From Bryobacterales bacterium (GTDB lineage: Bacteria > Acidobacteriota > Terriglobia > Bryobacterales > Bryobacteraceae): DNA of 6,152 nt. The notes beneath the pieces are model-generated. The model did no database searches, had not been told where the DNA came from, and saw only the letters and a program-made list of their open reading frames with translations. Below, in pieces: positions 1 through 4,184 of this stretch. Where the stretch lies: assembly GCA_003142355.1 (NCBI GenBank), contig PLMF01000294.1, positions 1-6,152 on the forward strand. Direction: 5' to 3'. Position numbers and translations under genes: made by a program. Numbering within the stretch: the stretch's first letter is position 1; the number at the start of each line of letters is the position of its first letter.

Positions 1-238
1 CCCTTAGCACTTAACGTTGTAATCCTAGGATTCTGCGCTGTCCGGGGTCTGTGATGGGAAGTCGAGGGCTAGCAAAGCGAATGCAAGGATACTCACCCCC
101 CGTTTCGAGACCGAGTTTTGCAACGCCAGGCGCGTCAATGCCGCGCCCGAGAAAGCCAAAGTCGATAAGCAGTATTGAGAAAGGTTCTTGAGACGCACAA
201 GGGCCTTGTTTTAGGGCCTTCGCATTTCATCGCAAAAC
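1..238. other. Gene-free left edge with palindrome and boundary motif
   Basis: I see no convincing gene here on either strand. The stretch lies downstream of the membrane-protein gene, whose stop is at 239-241. It holds a perfect 12-bp palindrome AATCCTAGGATT at 21-32, two direct copies of AGGGCCTT at 200-207 and 213-220, and a copy of the recurring GAGACRC...GGGCCT element at 185-208. The repeated GGCC blocks could form a bulged hairpin in the minus-strand transcript just past the stop codon, but no T-run follows, so it is not called a terminator. A 23-codon minus-strand GTG frame (96 to 25) has a hydrophobic start but is too short to support. Confidence 0.5.
185..208. repeat. Recurring GAGACRC...GGGCCTT element, copy 1
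   Basis: Plus-strand GAGACGC at 190-196 is followed after 4 bp by GGGCCTT at 201-207. The element lies about 31 bp beyond the stop codon of the four-helix membrane protein on the minus strand. It shares orientation and core with copies at 1318-1340, 2087-2108 and 3262-3284. CAAGGGCCTTG inside it is itself palindromic around a central G. Confidence 0.45.
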
Positions 239-1225
239 TTACCCATTTTGAGACTTCTTCGAGTTGCCGAAAACACGCTGCTCGAACGAGGTCAGCGTAC
301 GTTCGCTGAAGCCTAAGAGCATGGCGACGCCCAGAAGAATCAGCACTTTGATGCCCGTGCATGACGTGGCGGGAGATGTAATGCAGGGGGCTACTGTGCA
401 GGCGTTTAATGCCTCCGCGAAGGTTTGGTTCTGAATAGCGATAGGAAACAGGCCCCATCCAAGCAATGCACAACCCATCAGGCTTGCGACGACGCCGACA
501 CCGATTCGGCTCAAAACCCGGCGCCCATAAGCGTCGAGTTCACCAGCAAGACTGACGTCTAGCGCGGGCATCTTTGCCATGACGCTAACGCAACTGCCCG
601 CGGCCCCCGCGAATAATAATCCACATAACAGCAACGGTGAAAAACGGAAAGCGAGGTGCGGGGCAATGATAGCCAGCAGTAGCAGGACCATAGTTGCCGT
701 AAAGAGCCGGCGCGTATAACGCTGCATCCTGTCTTCGTATTCGTCCGTGTAATCTCCCCAAGAATCTCGTTCTGCAAAGAGGGCGTGTAACGCGCCTCGG
801 GCGTCTTCCGGGTTGGTGGCGGCGTTCTCTAATTTCTTTCCGAGCGATTCGCGCAGCTTTTTGATCGCCGTCTTAGGGATGCCCCACCCCTCTATCTGGT
901 CGATAAGCAAATTGCCTTCATCCTGTATTTCCGTCGCTGGACAGAAATAACTACTGAAAAGCCCCTGCAACTCCGCGTCGTCAACTAAATCGTCGAGATC
1001 GTCGGTGTGAGTCGCTTGTTTGGCGCTCTCCTCAATTTCCCGCAGACGGTTCAGCACCCTTTCCAACAGTGTGTTGTCTATGGTATCGTCGGCGCTCCGG
1101 GGACGTTGTGCCATCAGCTCAACCTGCAATCGTTCCCCAGTAATGTCTGACAGGGCGTCTATGCGGTGTTTCTCAAGTTTCCACTTGTTCCGCCAGCCGG
1201 GTAGCCACCACCACCATTTAGGCAT
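239..1225 (-). CDS. Trp-rich N-terminus, four-helix membrane protein of unknown function
   Basis: This is a 328-residue protein whose function I do not recognise. The N terminus is unusual: four consecutive Trp at residues 4-7, then more Trp and basic residues. Next comes an acidic, helix-prone soluble region (about 20-172) with Glu/Arg and Asp-rich stretches, ending in DEYEDRMQRYTRR. Four hydrophobic segments follow, at about 174-193, 196-217, 241-264 and 290-306. The last is followed by GFSERTLTSFEQRVF, a C-terminal motif I associate with several membrane-protein families that carry a soluble N-terminal domain. The soluble part is probably cytoplasmic, by the positive-inside rule (TRR just before helix 1). 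The start ATG at 1225 has GGAG nine bases upstream and an abrupt onset of the conserved-looking MPKWWWW. The gene sits downstream of higA, separated by 112 bp, and has lower G+C than the right-hand operon. The open frame and membrane topology are solid; any role in sensing or defence is speculation. Confidence 0.85.
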   Translation of the reverse strand: MPKWWWWLPGWRNKWKLEKHRIDALSDITGERLQVELMAQRPRSADDTIDNTLLERVLNRLREIEESAKQATHTDDLDDLVDDAELQGLFSSYFCPATEIQDEGNLLIDQIEGWGIPKTAIKKLRESLGKKLENAATNPEDARGALHALFAERDSWGDYTDEYEDRMQRYTRRLFTATMVLLLLAIIAPHLAFRFSPLLLCGLLFAGAAGSCVSVMAKMPALDVSLAGELDAYGRRVLSRIGVGVVASLMGCALLGWGLFPIAIQNQTFAEALNACTVAPCITSPATSCTGIKVLILLGVAMLLGFSERTLTSFEQRVFGNSKKSQNG

Positions 1226-1289
1226 TCAAAACATCTCCGGGCGGGGCTCGCATGCTCCCCTCCAGCAAGTCTACCGCACTGCTCTGCAT
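1218..1289 (-). CDS. Possible 23-residue leader peptide coupled to the membrane gene
   Basis: An ATG at 1289 opens a 23-codon frame reading MQSSAVDLLEGSMRAPPGDV and ending with TAA at 1218-1220. That stop lies inside the first codons of the membrane-protein gene (…ATGCCTAA…), an overlap typical of translational coupling. The frame stays open upstream to the higA stop and its third-position G+C is fairly high (21 of 32 codons counted). Against it: the peptide is very short, no strong ribosome site precedes it, and another frame of the same interval is open too, with two CxxC pairs. Treat it as a weak candidate. Confidence 0.2.
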   Translation of the reverse strand: MQSSAVDLLEGSMRAPPGDVLNA

Positions 1290-1317
1290 CTCGAATCCAC
1301 GGGGCGCAAAGAAAGCA

Positions 1318-1340
1318 TTTTCGAGACACTGGGGGCCTTA
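1318..1340. repeat. Recurring GAGACRC...GGGCCTT element, copy 2
   Basis: Plus-strand GAGACAC at 1323-1329 is followed closely by GGGGGCCTTA. The last three bases are the complement of the higA stop codon TAA, so the element abuts and overlaps the end of higA. On the minus strand it reads TAAGGCCCCCAGTGTCTCG. It matches copy 3 at 2087-2108 closely, and that copy also overlaps a stop codon. Confidence 0.5.
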
Positions 1341-1619
1341 AACCAGTTCCAACCGTTTCAGCTTCATCCGGTCGGCGGGGATGTGGGCAAGATCGTACTG
1401 CGCCTGCTGCACAAGCCAGCTTTCAGCGCTGCCGCCAAATACCTTGGACAGCCTTACGGCCATTTCGGGAGATATGCCGCGCCTCTCGTTCACTAATTCC
1501 GATAGCGTGGTGCGCGTCACCCCGAGGGCAGCGGCGGCATTCGTGATGCTCAAGCCAAGAGGCTCAATACACTGGCGCAACACAAAACCTCCGGGGTGAG
1601 GGGGATTTTTCATCGGCAT
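1338..1619 (-). CDS. higA: HigA-family antitoxin (XRE helix-turn-helix)
   Basis: This 93-residue antitoxin binds the HigB toxin encoded immediately upstream and represses their shared promoter. It opens with the family's [17 protein letters not shown] block (residues 8-24; usually HPGE.L...LEPLGLS). The helix-turn-helix follows: [10 protein letters not shown] (25-34) and recognition helix [13 protein letters not shown] (35-47), then [23 protein letters not shown], all typical of HigA. Its length is normal for the family. The ATG at 1619 lies 14 bases after the higB stop, and AAGGAG at 1628-1633 is well placed; a second ATG two codons later is possible. Toxin-first order is the usual arrangement for hig loci. 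The stop codon merges into a recurring repeat element. Confidence 0.93.
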   Translation of the reverse strand: MPMKNPPHPGGFVLRQCIEPLGLSITNAAAALGVTRTTLSELVNERRGISPEMAVRLSKVFGGSAESWLVQQAQYDLAHIPADRMKLKRLELV

Positions 1620-1627
1620 GGTTCAGG

Positions 1628-1633
1628 CTCCTT
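1628..1633 (-). promoter_or_regulatory. Ribosome binding site of higA
   Basis: AAGGAG on the minus strand overlaps the end of the higB stop region and lies 8 bases before the higA ATG. It fixes the start at 1619 and suggests higA is translated efficiently from the higBA transcript, as expected for an antitoxin that must be in excess. Confidence 0.6.
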
Positions 1634-1912
1634 TCAGTGGTAATCGGCATAATCAACGTCAAAAGCGTCGGGGTCAACAAAGCGGAAAATCACCCGCCAG
1701 TTTGCACGTACCGTTACCGCCCAAAAGCCTTTGAGCTCGCCCTTGAGCGGATGCAACCGGAAACCGGGCATATCCATATCAGCCACAACGCGGGCCGCGT
1801 CGAGCCTCGCGAGTATATCGCGGAGCTTTCCAACGTGCTCGGCGAAAACGCCACGCGGGTCGTCGTCTTCATGAAAGCGTTTCAACCCCTTGTGGCGTAT
1901 CGACCGAATCAT
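1634..1912 (-). CDS. higB: HigB-family toxin (RelE/ParE fold mRNA interferase)
   Basis: This 92-residue protein belongs to the HigB branch of the RelE superfamily, whose members cleave mRNA on the ribosome and are neutralised by HigA. Family signatures visible are IRHKGLKRFHEDDD at the start (3-18), the central helix GKLRDILARLDAARVVADMD (28-47), GFRLHPLKGELKGFWAVTV (50-68), NWRVIFRF (71-78) and the C-terminal DVDYADYH. The Arg and aromatic residues of the NWRVIFRF and DYADYH segments are where the catalytic surface lies in characterised members. Length is normal and no disabling change is visible, so the toxin is probably active. The ATG at 1912 is preceded by GGTGA four bases upstream. It is the first gene of the higBA unit, followed by higA after 14 bp. 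Confidence 0.93.
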   Translation of the reverse strand: MIRSIRHKGLKRFHEDDDPRGVFAEHVGKLRDILARLDAARVVADMDMPGFRLHPLKGELKGFWAVTVRANWRVIFRFVDPDAFDVDYADYH

Positions 1913-1917
1913 TTTTC

Positions 1918-1946
1918 ACCGTAACGCGTAATATAACGCATGTCAA
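1918..1946 (-). promoter_or_regulatory. Candidate higBA promoter and HigA operator
   Basis: GCGTAATATAACGC at 1926-1939 is a 14-bp palindrome with one mismatched pair, directly upstream of higB, where HigA-type repressors normally bind. Reading the minus strand, a perfect TTGACA (1946-1941) is followed 17 bp later by TACGGT (1923-1918). TATATT (1935-1930), inside the palindrome, is an alternative -10 but lacks a good -35. The TACGGT reading would give a nearly leaderless mRNA, while a GGTGA ribosome site exists, so the exact promoter is unsettled. In either case the palindrome overlaps the promoter. Confidence 0.45.
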
Positions 1947-2018
1947 AGAAACAATTGTAGCAGCCTCGCCTTTTCCTTTGCTGGCATCCGTGAGGCGTGA
2001 GCCGAACGCGCGCCCCCC

Positions 2019-2034
2019 GCGCCTGGCCAGGCGC
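2019..2034. repeat. Perfect 16-bp palindrome between modules
   Basis: GCGCCTGGCCAGGCGC is perfectly self-complementary and lies between the exported-protein gene (72 bp downstream of its stop) and higB (107 bp upstream of its start). As RNA it would give a six-pair stem with a GGCC loop. No T-run follows on either side, so it is not a classical intrinsic terminator. It could be a protein binding site or a transcript-stabilising hairpin. Confidence 0.4.
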
Positions 2035-2086
2035 ACATGGGCCACGCACACAGATCGGGGCTCGCGCCGATTCAAAATCTCATCCC

Positions 2087-2108
2087 TTTTTTGAGACACG
2101 GGGGTCTA
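2087..2108. repeat. Recurring GAGACRC...GGGYCT element, copy 3
   Basis: Plus-strand TTTTTTGAGACACGGGGGTC ends in the complement of the TAG stop codon of the exported-protein gene (2106-2108). It resembles copy 2 over nearly its whole length, including the preceding T-run. On the minus strand TCTCA, nine bases, TGAGA and then TTTT give a weak hairpin-plus-U arrangement beginning within the element, so a role in transcription termination is possible. Confidence 0.5.
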
Positions 2109-2597
2109 CTCGGCCATCAGGCTTTGAAACCACGGAATGAATGTGGCCCGTTCCTGTTGGTCCCGGAGGGCGCGGCTATCTTTTATCAACACCACGCTCT
2201 CAATCTCGCCGTCCTGTCCGCCCTTTCTCAAAATCACCCGGCCCCCAAGAACAGTGTCTTCCAGCGCGTCGTAAACGTGGTCTGATTCCATTACCTCGTG
2301 TTGACTACTGAGCAGCGAAAGGCCGTGCACGTCAACAAAGCACTTGTTGAGCTTCCTGTTGTAGTGAGAAGTGTACGAGTTAATCACATGCACATCCTGC
2401 TGGCCTATCCAACCGTGGCGCTTCCAAAACTTTTCGGCGGCTTCAGTACAAAACTGCGAATACTTCAATTCCTCCATCCGGGAACCCACAGGTGGTTGTC
2501 TTGACATTGTTGAGGCAGGTTCGTGTTGATCTGCAACGCGACAGGCAAAGCCGAAGCTGGCGAGCGCGGCGGCGGCACCACCGATCAAGAGGCGCAT
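2106..2597 (-). CDS. Small exported protein with YTSHYN...KCF signature
   Basis: This 163-residue protein has a signal sequence: basic MR, a hydrophobic run LLIGGAAAALASFGFA (3-18), then Cys19. Cys19 may be lipidated, but the preceding residues (Gly-Phe-Ala) are a poor lipobox, so ordinary signal-peptidase cleavage is equally possible. The mature part has FCTEAAEKFWKRHG (49-62) and NSYTSHYNRKLNKCFVDVHG (73-92). This combination is one I associate with a widespread family of small exported proteins of unknown function, in which Cys50 and Cys86 could form a disulphide. The C terminus is ordinary soluble sequence ending WFQSLMAE. I chose the ATG at 2597 because AGGA lies nine bases upstream and the signal peptide begins there. 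The longer frame from 2702 would overlap the preceding small gene. It follows the zinc-ribbon gene by 52 bp, probably in one operon. Function unknown. Confidence 0.8.
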   Translation of the reverse strand: MRLLIGGAAAALASFGFACRVADQHEPASTMSRQPPVGSRMEELKYSQFCTEAAEKFWKRHGWIGQQDVHVINSYTSHYNRKLNKCFVDVHGLSLLSSQHEVMESDHVYDALEDTVLGGRVILRKGGQDGEIESVVLIKDSRALRDQQERATFIPWFQSLMAE

Positions 2598-2606
2598 TTT
2601 GAGTTG

Positions 2607-2617
2607 TCCTATCCTTT
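2607..2617 (-). promoter_or_regulatory. Ribosome binding site deciding the exported-protein start
   Basis: The minus strand reads AAAGGATAGGA here, with the AGGA nine bases before the ATG at 2597. It favours this internal start, which begins directly with the signal peptide, over the upstream ATG at 2702. Confidence 0.55.
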
Positions 2618-2649
2618 CGGCTTTTCCTCTGCGGTCACTTGATCGCGTC

Positions 2650-2820
2650 TTACCCAAAACAGCCAAAGAGGGGCACACGGCAGACGCGACAATGTCCCTC
2701 ATACTGGTACTGCAAAATGTCCGGCTCTGAGGGTACCGTCTCCGGAGGGCCGATGTTCACAGTCTCAACCTCTGTACCTGAACAAGCCGGGGTTGGACAT
2801 TTCTTGATGGAAACTCGCAT
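2650..2820 (-). CDS. 56-residue zinc-ribbon-like small protein
   Basis: This short gene is easily overlooked. It reads MRVSIKKCPTPACSGTEVET, continues through a Pro/Glu-rich linker (about 24-33) and QYQYEGHCRVC (38-47), and ends LFGCFG then TAA. Two Cys pairs, C8-x4-C13 and C44-x2-C47, separated by 30 residues, look like the two knuckles of a zinc ribbon, with an extra Cys at 54. The ATG at 2820 lies three bases after the TGA of the upstream 79-residue gene and in the same frame, so it is probably translated by coupling; no strong ribosome site is visible. The exported-protein gene follows after 52 bp. Possible roles include nucleic-acid or protein binding, but nothing in the sequence identifies a partner. 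Confidence rests on the paired Cys motifs and tight spacing. Confidence 0.6.
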   Translation of the reverse strand: MRVSIKKCPTPACSGTEVETVNIGPPETVPSEPDILQYQYEGHCRVCRVPLFGCFG

Positions 2821-2823
2821 TGC

Positions 2824-3063
2824 TCATTTCTCGCGTGAAAAAATCAGCGTGTAACTCGCGCCTCCGGGGTGTAGCTCACCATGACTGATAGCGCCCGCGC
2901 GGGGCGCCAATCCCAGTTCATCCAATTTGTTCAGAGCATGAACGAGGGGAAAGCCTTTCAGTCCGTCGAATTGGGTTGCTTCCGGGCTGCCATTCGCCGC
3001 GCCGGTGTCAACCCGATAAATTACACCCGCGTTGATGTGCACGGTAGCGTATTCCTTCGCCAT
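2824..3063 (-). CDS. 79-residue protein of unknown function
   Basis: The frame is open from 3234. The likely start is the ATG at 3063, giving MAKEYATVHINAGVIYRVDT and then QFDGLKGFPLVHALNKLDEL, ending SYTLIFSREK. Upstream of this ATG the translation turns Pro/Arg-rich and unpatterned and crosses a 17-bp tandem duplication, which argues against the longer 136-residue form. The short version has an apparent strand-helix-strand layout. The helix plus 'LDELG' and the terminal 'YTLIFSREK' recall DUF4177-type small proteins, but the similarity is weak and I do not assign it. No clear Shine-Dalgarno precedes the ATG. The stop TGA is three bases before the zinc-ribbon start, so this is probably the first gene of a three-gene unit. 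It has no signal peptide or membrane segment, so it is probably cytoplasmic. Confidence 0.6.
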   Translation of the reverse strand: MAKEYATVHINAGVIYRVDTGAANGSPEATQFDGLKGFPLVHALNKLDELGLAPRAGAISHGELHPGGASYTLIFSREK

Positions 3064-3097
3064 GAGATTTACGGTAGCAGAAAGCGGGAGCCTTTCA

Positions 3098-3131
3098 CAG
3101 GGGTGCCGGGTCGACAGGGGTGCCGGGTCGC
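3098..3131. repeat. 17-bp tandem duplication
   Basis: CAGGGGTGCCGGGTCGA (3098-3114) is followed immediately by CAGGGGTGCCGGGTCGC (3115-3131), 16 of 17 bases identical. It ends about 35 bp upstream of the chosen ATG of the 79-residue gene, so it could be duplicated promoter or operator DNA, or a recent slippage event. The 17-bp unit would shift any reading frame, which suggests the region is not coding. Confidence 0.8.
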
Positions 3132-3254
3132 AATGCTGATAGCCTGAGGCGGGCTGCTCCGGTGCCTCGGGAAGAGCCGCAGGCGTCGGGCTACTTCCTC
3201 GCGGCGCTCCTGTCGCATCCCGGCAACAATCCACGATTCGGCGACGTTGCGCAA

Positions 3255-3284
3255 AGGCCCCTTGTGAGACACCCCAAAGGGCCT
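3255..3284 (-). terminator. Hairpin, possible terminator, containing copy 4 of the recurring element
   Basis: On the minus-strand transcript AGGCCCUUU pairs with AAGGGGCCU over nine positions (one G-U) around a 12-base loop GGGGUGUCUCAC. Only two U residues follow, so if it ends transcription from the upstream pair it does so weakly. The plus-strand sense has an A-C mismatch where the minus strand has G-U, so the structure favours minus-strand RNA. The recurring element (3262-3284) forms its loop and one arm. Confidence 0.35.
3262..3284. repeat. Recurring GAGACRC...GGGCCT element, copy 4
   Basis: Plus-strand GAGACAC (3266-3272) is followed after six bases by GGGCCT (3279-3284). Unlike copies 1-3 it does not sit close to a stop codon: the nearest upstream gene end (3542) is about 260 bp away. 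It does mark the upstream side of the 79-residue/zinc-ribbon/exported-protein module and has the same orientation as the others. Confidence 0.4.
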
Positions 3285-3541
3285 CAGGACGGCAAACCTC
3301 AGCCGAGCGGAACGACTAACGCAGACAATTCCTGCCAACCCCTCCTGACGATTGTGGCCATAAAGCGGGCTTATCGGAAAGTTGGCGGTTCCGGCGCACG
3401 CCCCTCCTATGCCTGGATCACGCGCCACTCGGAGAGAGGCCCCCTCAGGAGCCGGCCTGATGGATTAGTAACGATAAACGCCCTTGCCTCTGGGGATCCG
3501 CTTTCCACATGAGCGTATTGTCCCCGACTCGTGCTTAACTT

Positions 3542-3787
3542 CTATTCGATGCGAGTCCCAAAGGGTGCCATGCCCTTCGTTAGCACAGTCTTCGGAAACT
3601 CGCCGGAACCGCATATCGTGAATGAGCCGAAGTCTTTGTACCATTCGCCCTCGGGTGCCCATGGGACGGCATTCACCCACTCCTGCAACCGGCGAAGATC
3701 TTGAAGAGAAATCTGACGCTCCTCGACACGCGCGAGGATGTGCTCCCAAACAGGTCGCGGCAGATTAGAGAAGCGAATCCTCGGCAA
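3542..3787 (-). CDS. 81-residue protein paired with ribbon-helix-helix regulator
   Basis: The protein begins MPRIRFSNLPRPVWEHILAR and has a predicted helical first half (VWEHILARVEERQISLQDLRRLQEWV, 13-38). A Trp-rich turn PWAPEGEWYKDFGSF (42-56) and a conserved-looking tail ICGSGEFPKTVLTKGMAPFG (58-77) follow. The start is a TTG at 3787, the only reasonable initiator. It overlaps the end of the ribbon-helix-helix gene by 23 bp, with GGGAAAG about seven bases upstream. Such overlap implies translational coupling and a joint function. I do not recognise a characterised family. By position it would be the effector or toxin of an RHH-regulated pair, but no RelE, PIN, MazF or Doc motif is visible, so that role is inference. 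It has no membrane segment, so it is cytoplasmic. Confidence 0.75.
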   Translation of the reverse strand: MPRIRFSNLPRPVWEHILARVEERQISLQDLRRLQEWVNAVPWAPEGEWYKDFGSFTICGSGEFPKTVLTKGMAPFGTRIE

Positions 3788-4076
3788 TGGCGTCTTTCCC
3801 GAAGACGGCTCGGATCAGGTCCTTTCCCGCTTCGCTTCTGCGCTCGGGATCGGCCTCGCTCATGAACCGCCGATAGGTCGCATTGAGATTAGCGCGCGCT
3901 GCGGCTTCCGCCTCGGCCCCGCGCTGCGCAAGGACGACCAGGGCCCGGCTCTTCGTAAGATGCTTCTTCCTGGCCACGCGCTCGACCTCAACTGCCAACT
4001 GCGCCGGAATGGTGACACTCTGGCGAACGGACGATGCCGTTCGAGTTCGTGCCGTTGACGCCCTCTTCATACTCAT
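3765..4076 (-). CDS. Ribbon-helix-helix (CopG/Arc-type) DNA-binding protein
   Basis: This 103-residue protein starts with a basic tail (MKRASTARTRTASS), then a ribbon strand SVRQSVTIPAQL (16-27), helix A LAVEVERVARKKHL (27-40) and helix B TKSRALVVLAQRGAEAEAAA (41-60). This is the standard RHH layout, in which paired strands from a dimer read the operator. The C-terminal half (61-103, ending GKDLIRAVFGKDAIAEDSLL) is an extension that could bind the partner encoded next. The first ATG at 4076 or the one two codons later could start it; neither has a strong ribosome site. A perfect inverted repeat lies 13 bp upstream, as expected for autoregulation. It overlaps the 81-residue gene by 23 bp. The RHH assignment is fairly secure; an antitoxin role is inferred from layout. 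Confidence 0.85.
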   Translation of the reverse strand: MSMKRASTARTRTASSVRQSVTIPAQLAVEVERVARKKHLTKSRALVVLAQRGAEAEAAARANLNATYRRFMSEADPERRSEAGKDLIRAVFGKDAIAEDSLL

Positions 4077-4088
4077 ATGGTATCAAGC

Positions 4089-4103
4089 GCACCAGCCTGG
4101 TGC
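4089..4103. promoter_or_regulatory. Perfect inverted repeat, candidate RHH operator
   Basis: GCACCAG, one central base, CTGGTGC forms a perfect 7-1-7 inverted repeat, 13 bp upstream of the ribbon-helix-helix start codon. Minus-strand GATACC, between it and the ATG, could be a -10 element, which would place the repeat over the promoter. An overlapping 8-bp palindrome GGTGCACC (4099-4106) shares its right arm. It also follows the polyferredoxin gene, but a one-base centre and lack of a T-run argue against a terminator. Confidence 0.5.
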
Positions 4104-4184
4104 ACCGGGCGGTTGCTGATGGATCGGCCACTCGAAAGCGATTCATCTGAGCGAAAAGTCGCCGGCCCGTGTTCGCCCGCCCCC

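Larger units (their letters stand above)
3064..3541. other. 478-bp stretch with no supported gene
   Basis: Open frames cross this stretch on both strands (plus 3120-3512, minus 3069-3428). They overlap each other and lack ribosome sites, recognisable motifs and a credible domain pattern, so I call neither. The stretch holds a 17-bp tandem duplication (3098-3131), a 9-bp-stem hairpin with the recurring GAGACRC element in its loop (3255-3284), and a second GC-rich hairpin on the minus strand near 3436-3451 (GGCTCC, TGAG loop, GGGGCC). It probably contains the 3' end of the transcript from the ribbon-helix-helix pair and the promoter of the 79-residue gene. A decayed gene is also possible. Confidence 0.5.

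Noticed and set aside
25..96. 23-codon minus-strand GTG frame with a hydrophobic start resembling a signal peptide
   Set aside because: It ends after 23 codons within the 12-bp palindrome, has no mature domain, and is too short to separate from chance.
1165..1332. Cys-rich minus-strand frame (two CxxC pairs) across the higA-membrane gene gap
   Set aside because: It starts with GTG inside the repeat element, overlaps the membrane gene's first codons out of frame, and has near-random third-position composition.
1242..2065. CGGGGCTCGC and ATTCAAAA each shared by the gaps at 1224-1251 and 2056-2077
   Set aside because: Word lengths of 8-10 are expected to recur by chance in 6 kb, and the order of the two words differs between the gaps.
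1869..2099. 76-codon minus-strand frame overlapping higB
   Set aside because: It runs out of frame into higB through its promoter and operator, and the protein sequence is unpatterned.
2106..2702. 198-residue version of the exported protein
   Set aside because: It would overlap the zinc-ribbon gene and bury the signal peptide 35 residues in. A ribosome site supports the ATG at 2597.
2824..3234. 136-residue version of the 79-residue protein starting at 3234
   Set aside because: The extra N-terminal 57 residues are Pro/Arg-rich without pattern and are encoded across a 17-bp duplication.
3069..3428. 119-codon minus-strand open frame as a gene
   Set aside because: It overlaps the 79-residue gene's upstream region and the repeats, with no domain pattern or ribosome site. 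It could be a relic but cannot be supported.
3120..3512. 130-codon plus-strand open frame as a gene
   Set aside because: It lies opposite other open frames, has no ribosome site, no recognisable motif and irregular codon use, and crosses the tandem duplication and hairpin. All supported genes are on the minus strand.
1..4080. Integron cassette array with attC sites
   Set aside because: Only one clear GTTRRRY core (minus-strand GTTAAGT near the left edge) was noticed, with no matching RYYYAAC partner at attC distance. The gaps between modules lack paired core sites and there is no integrase gene. The repeat element found is different.
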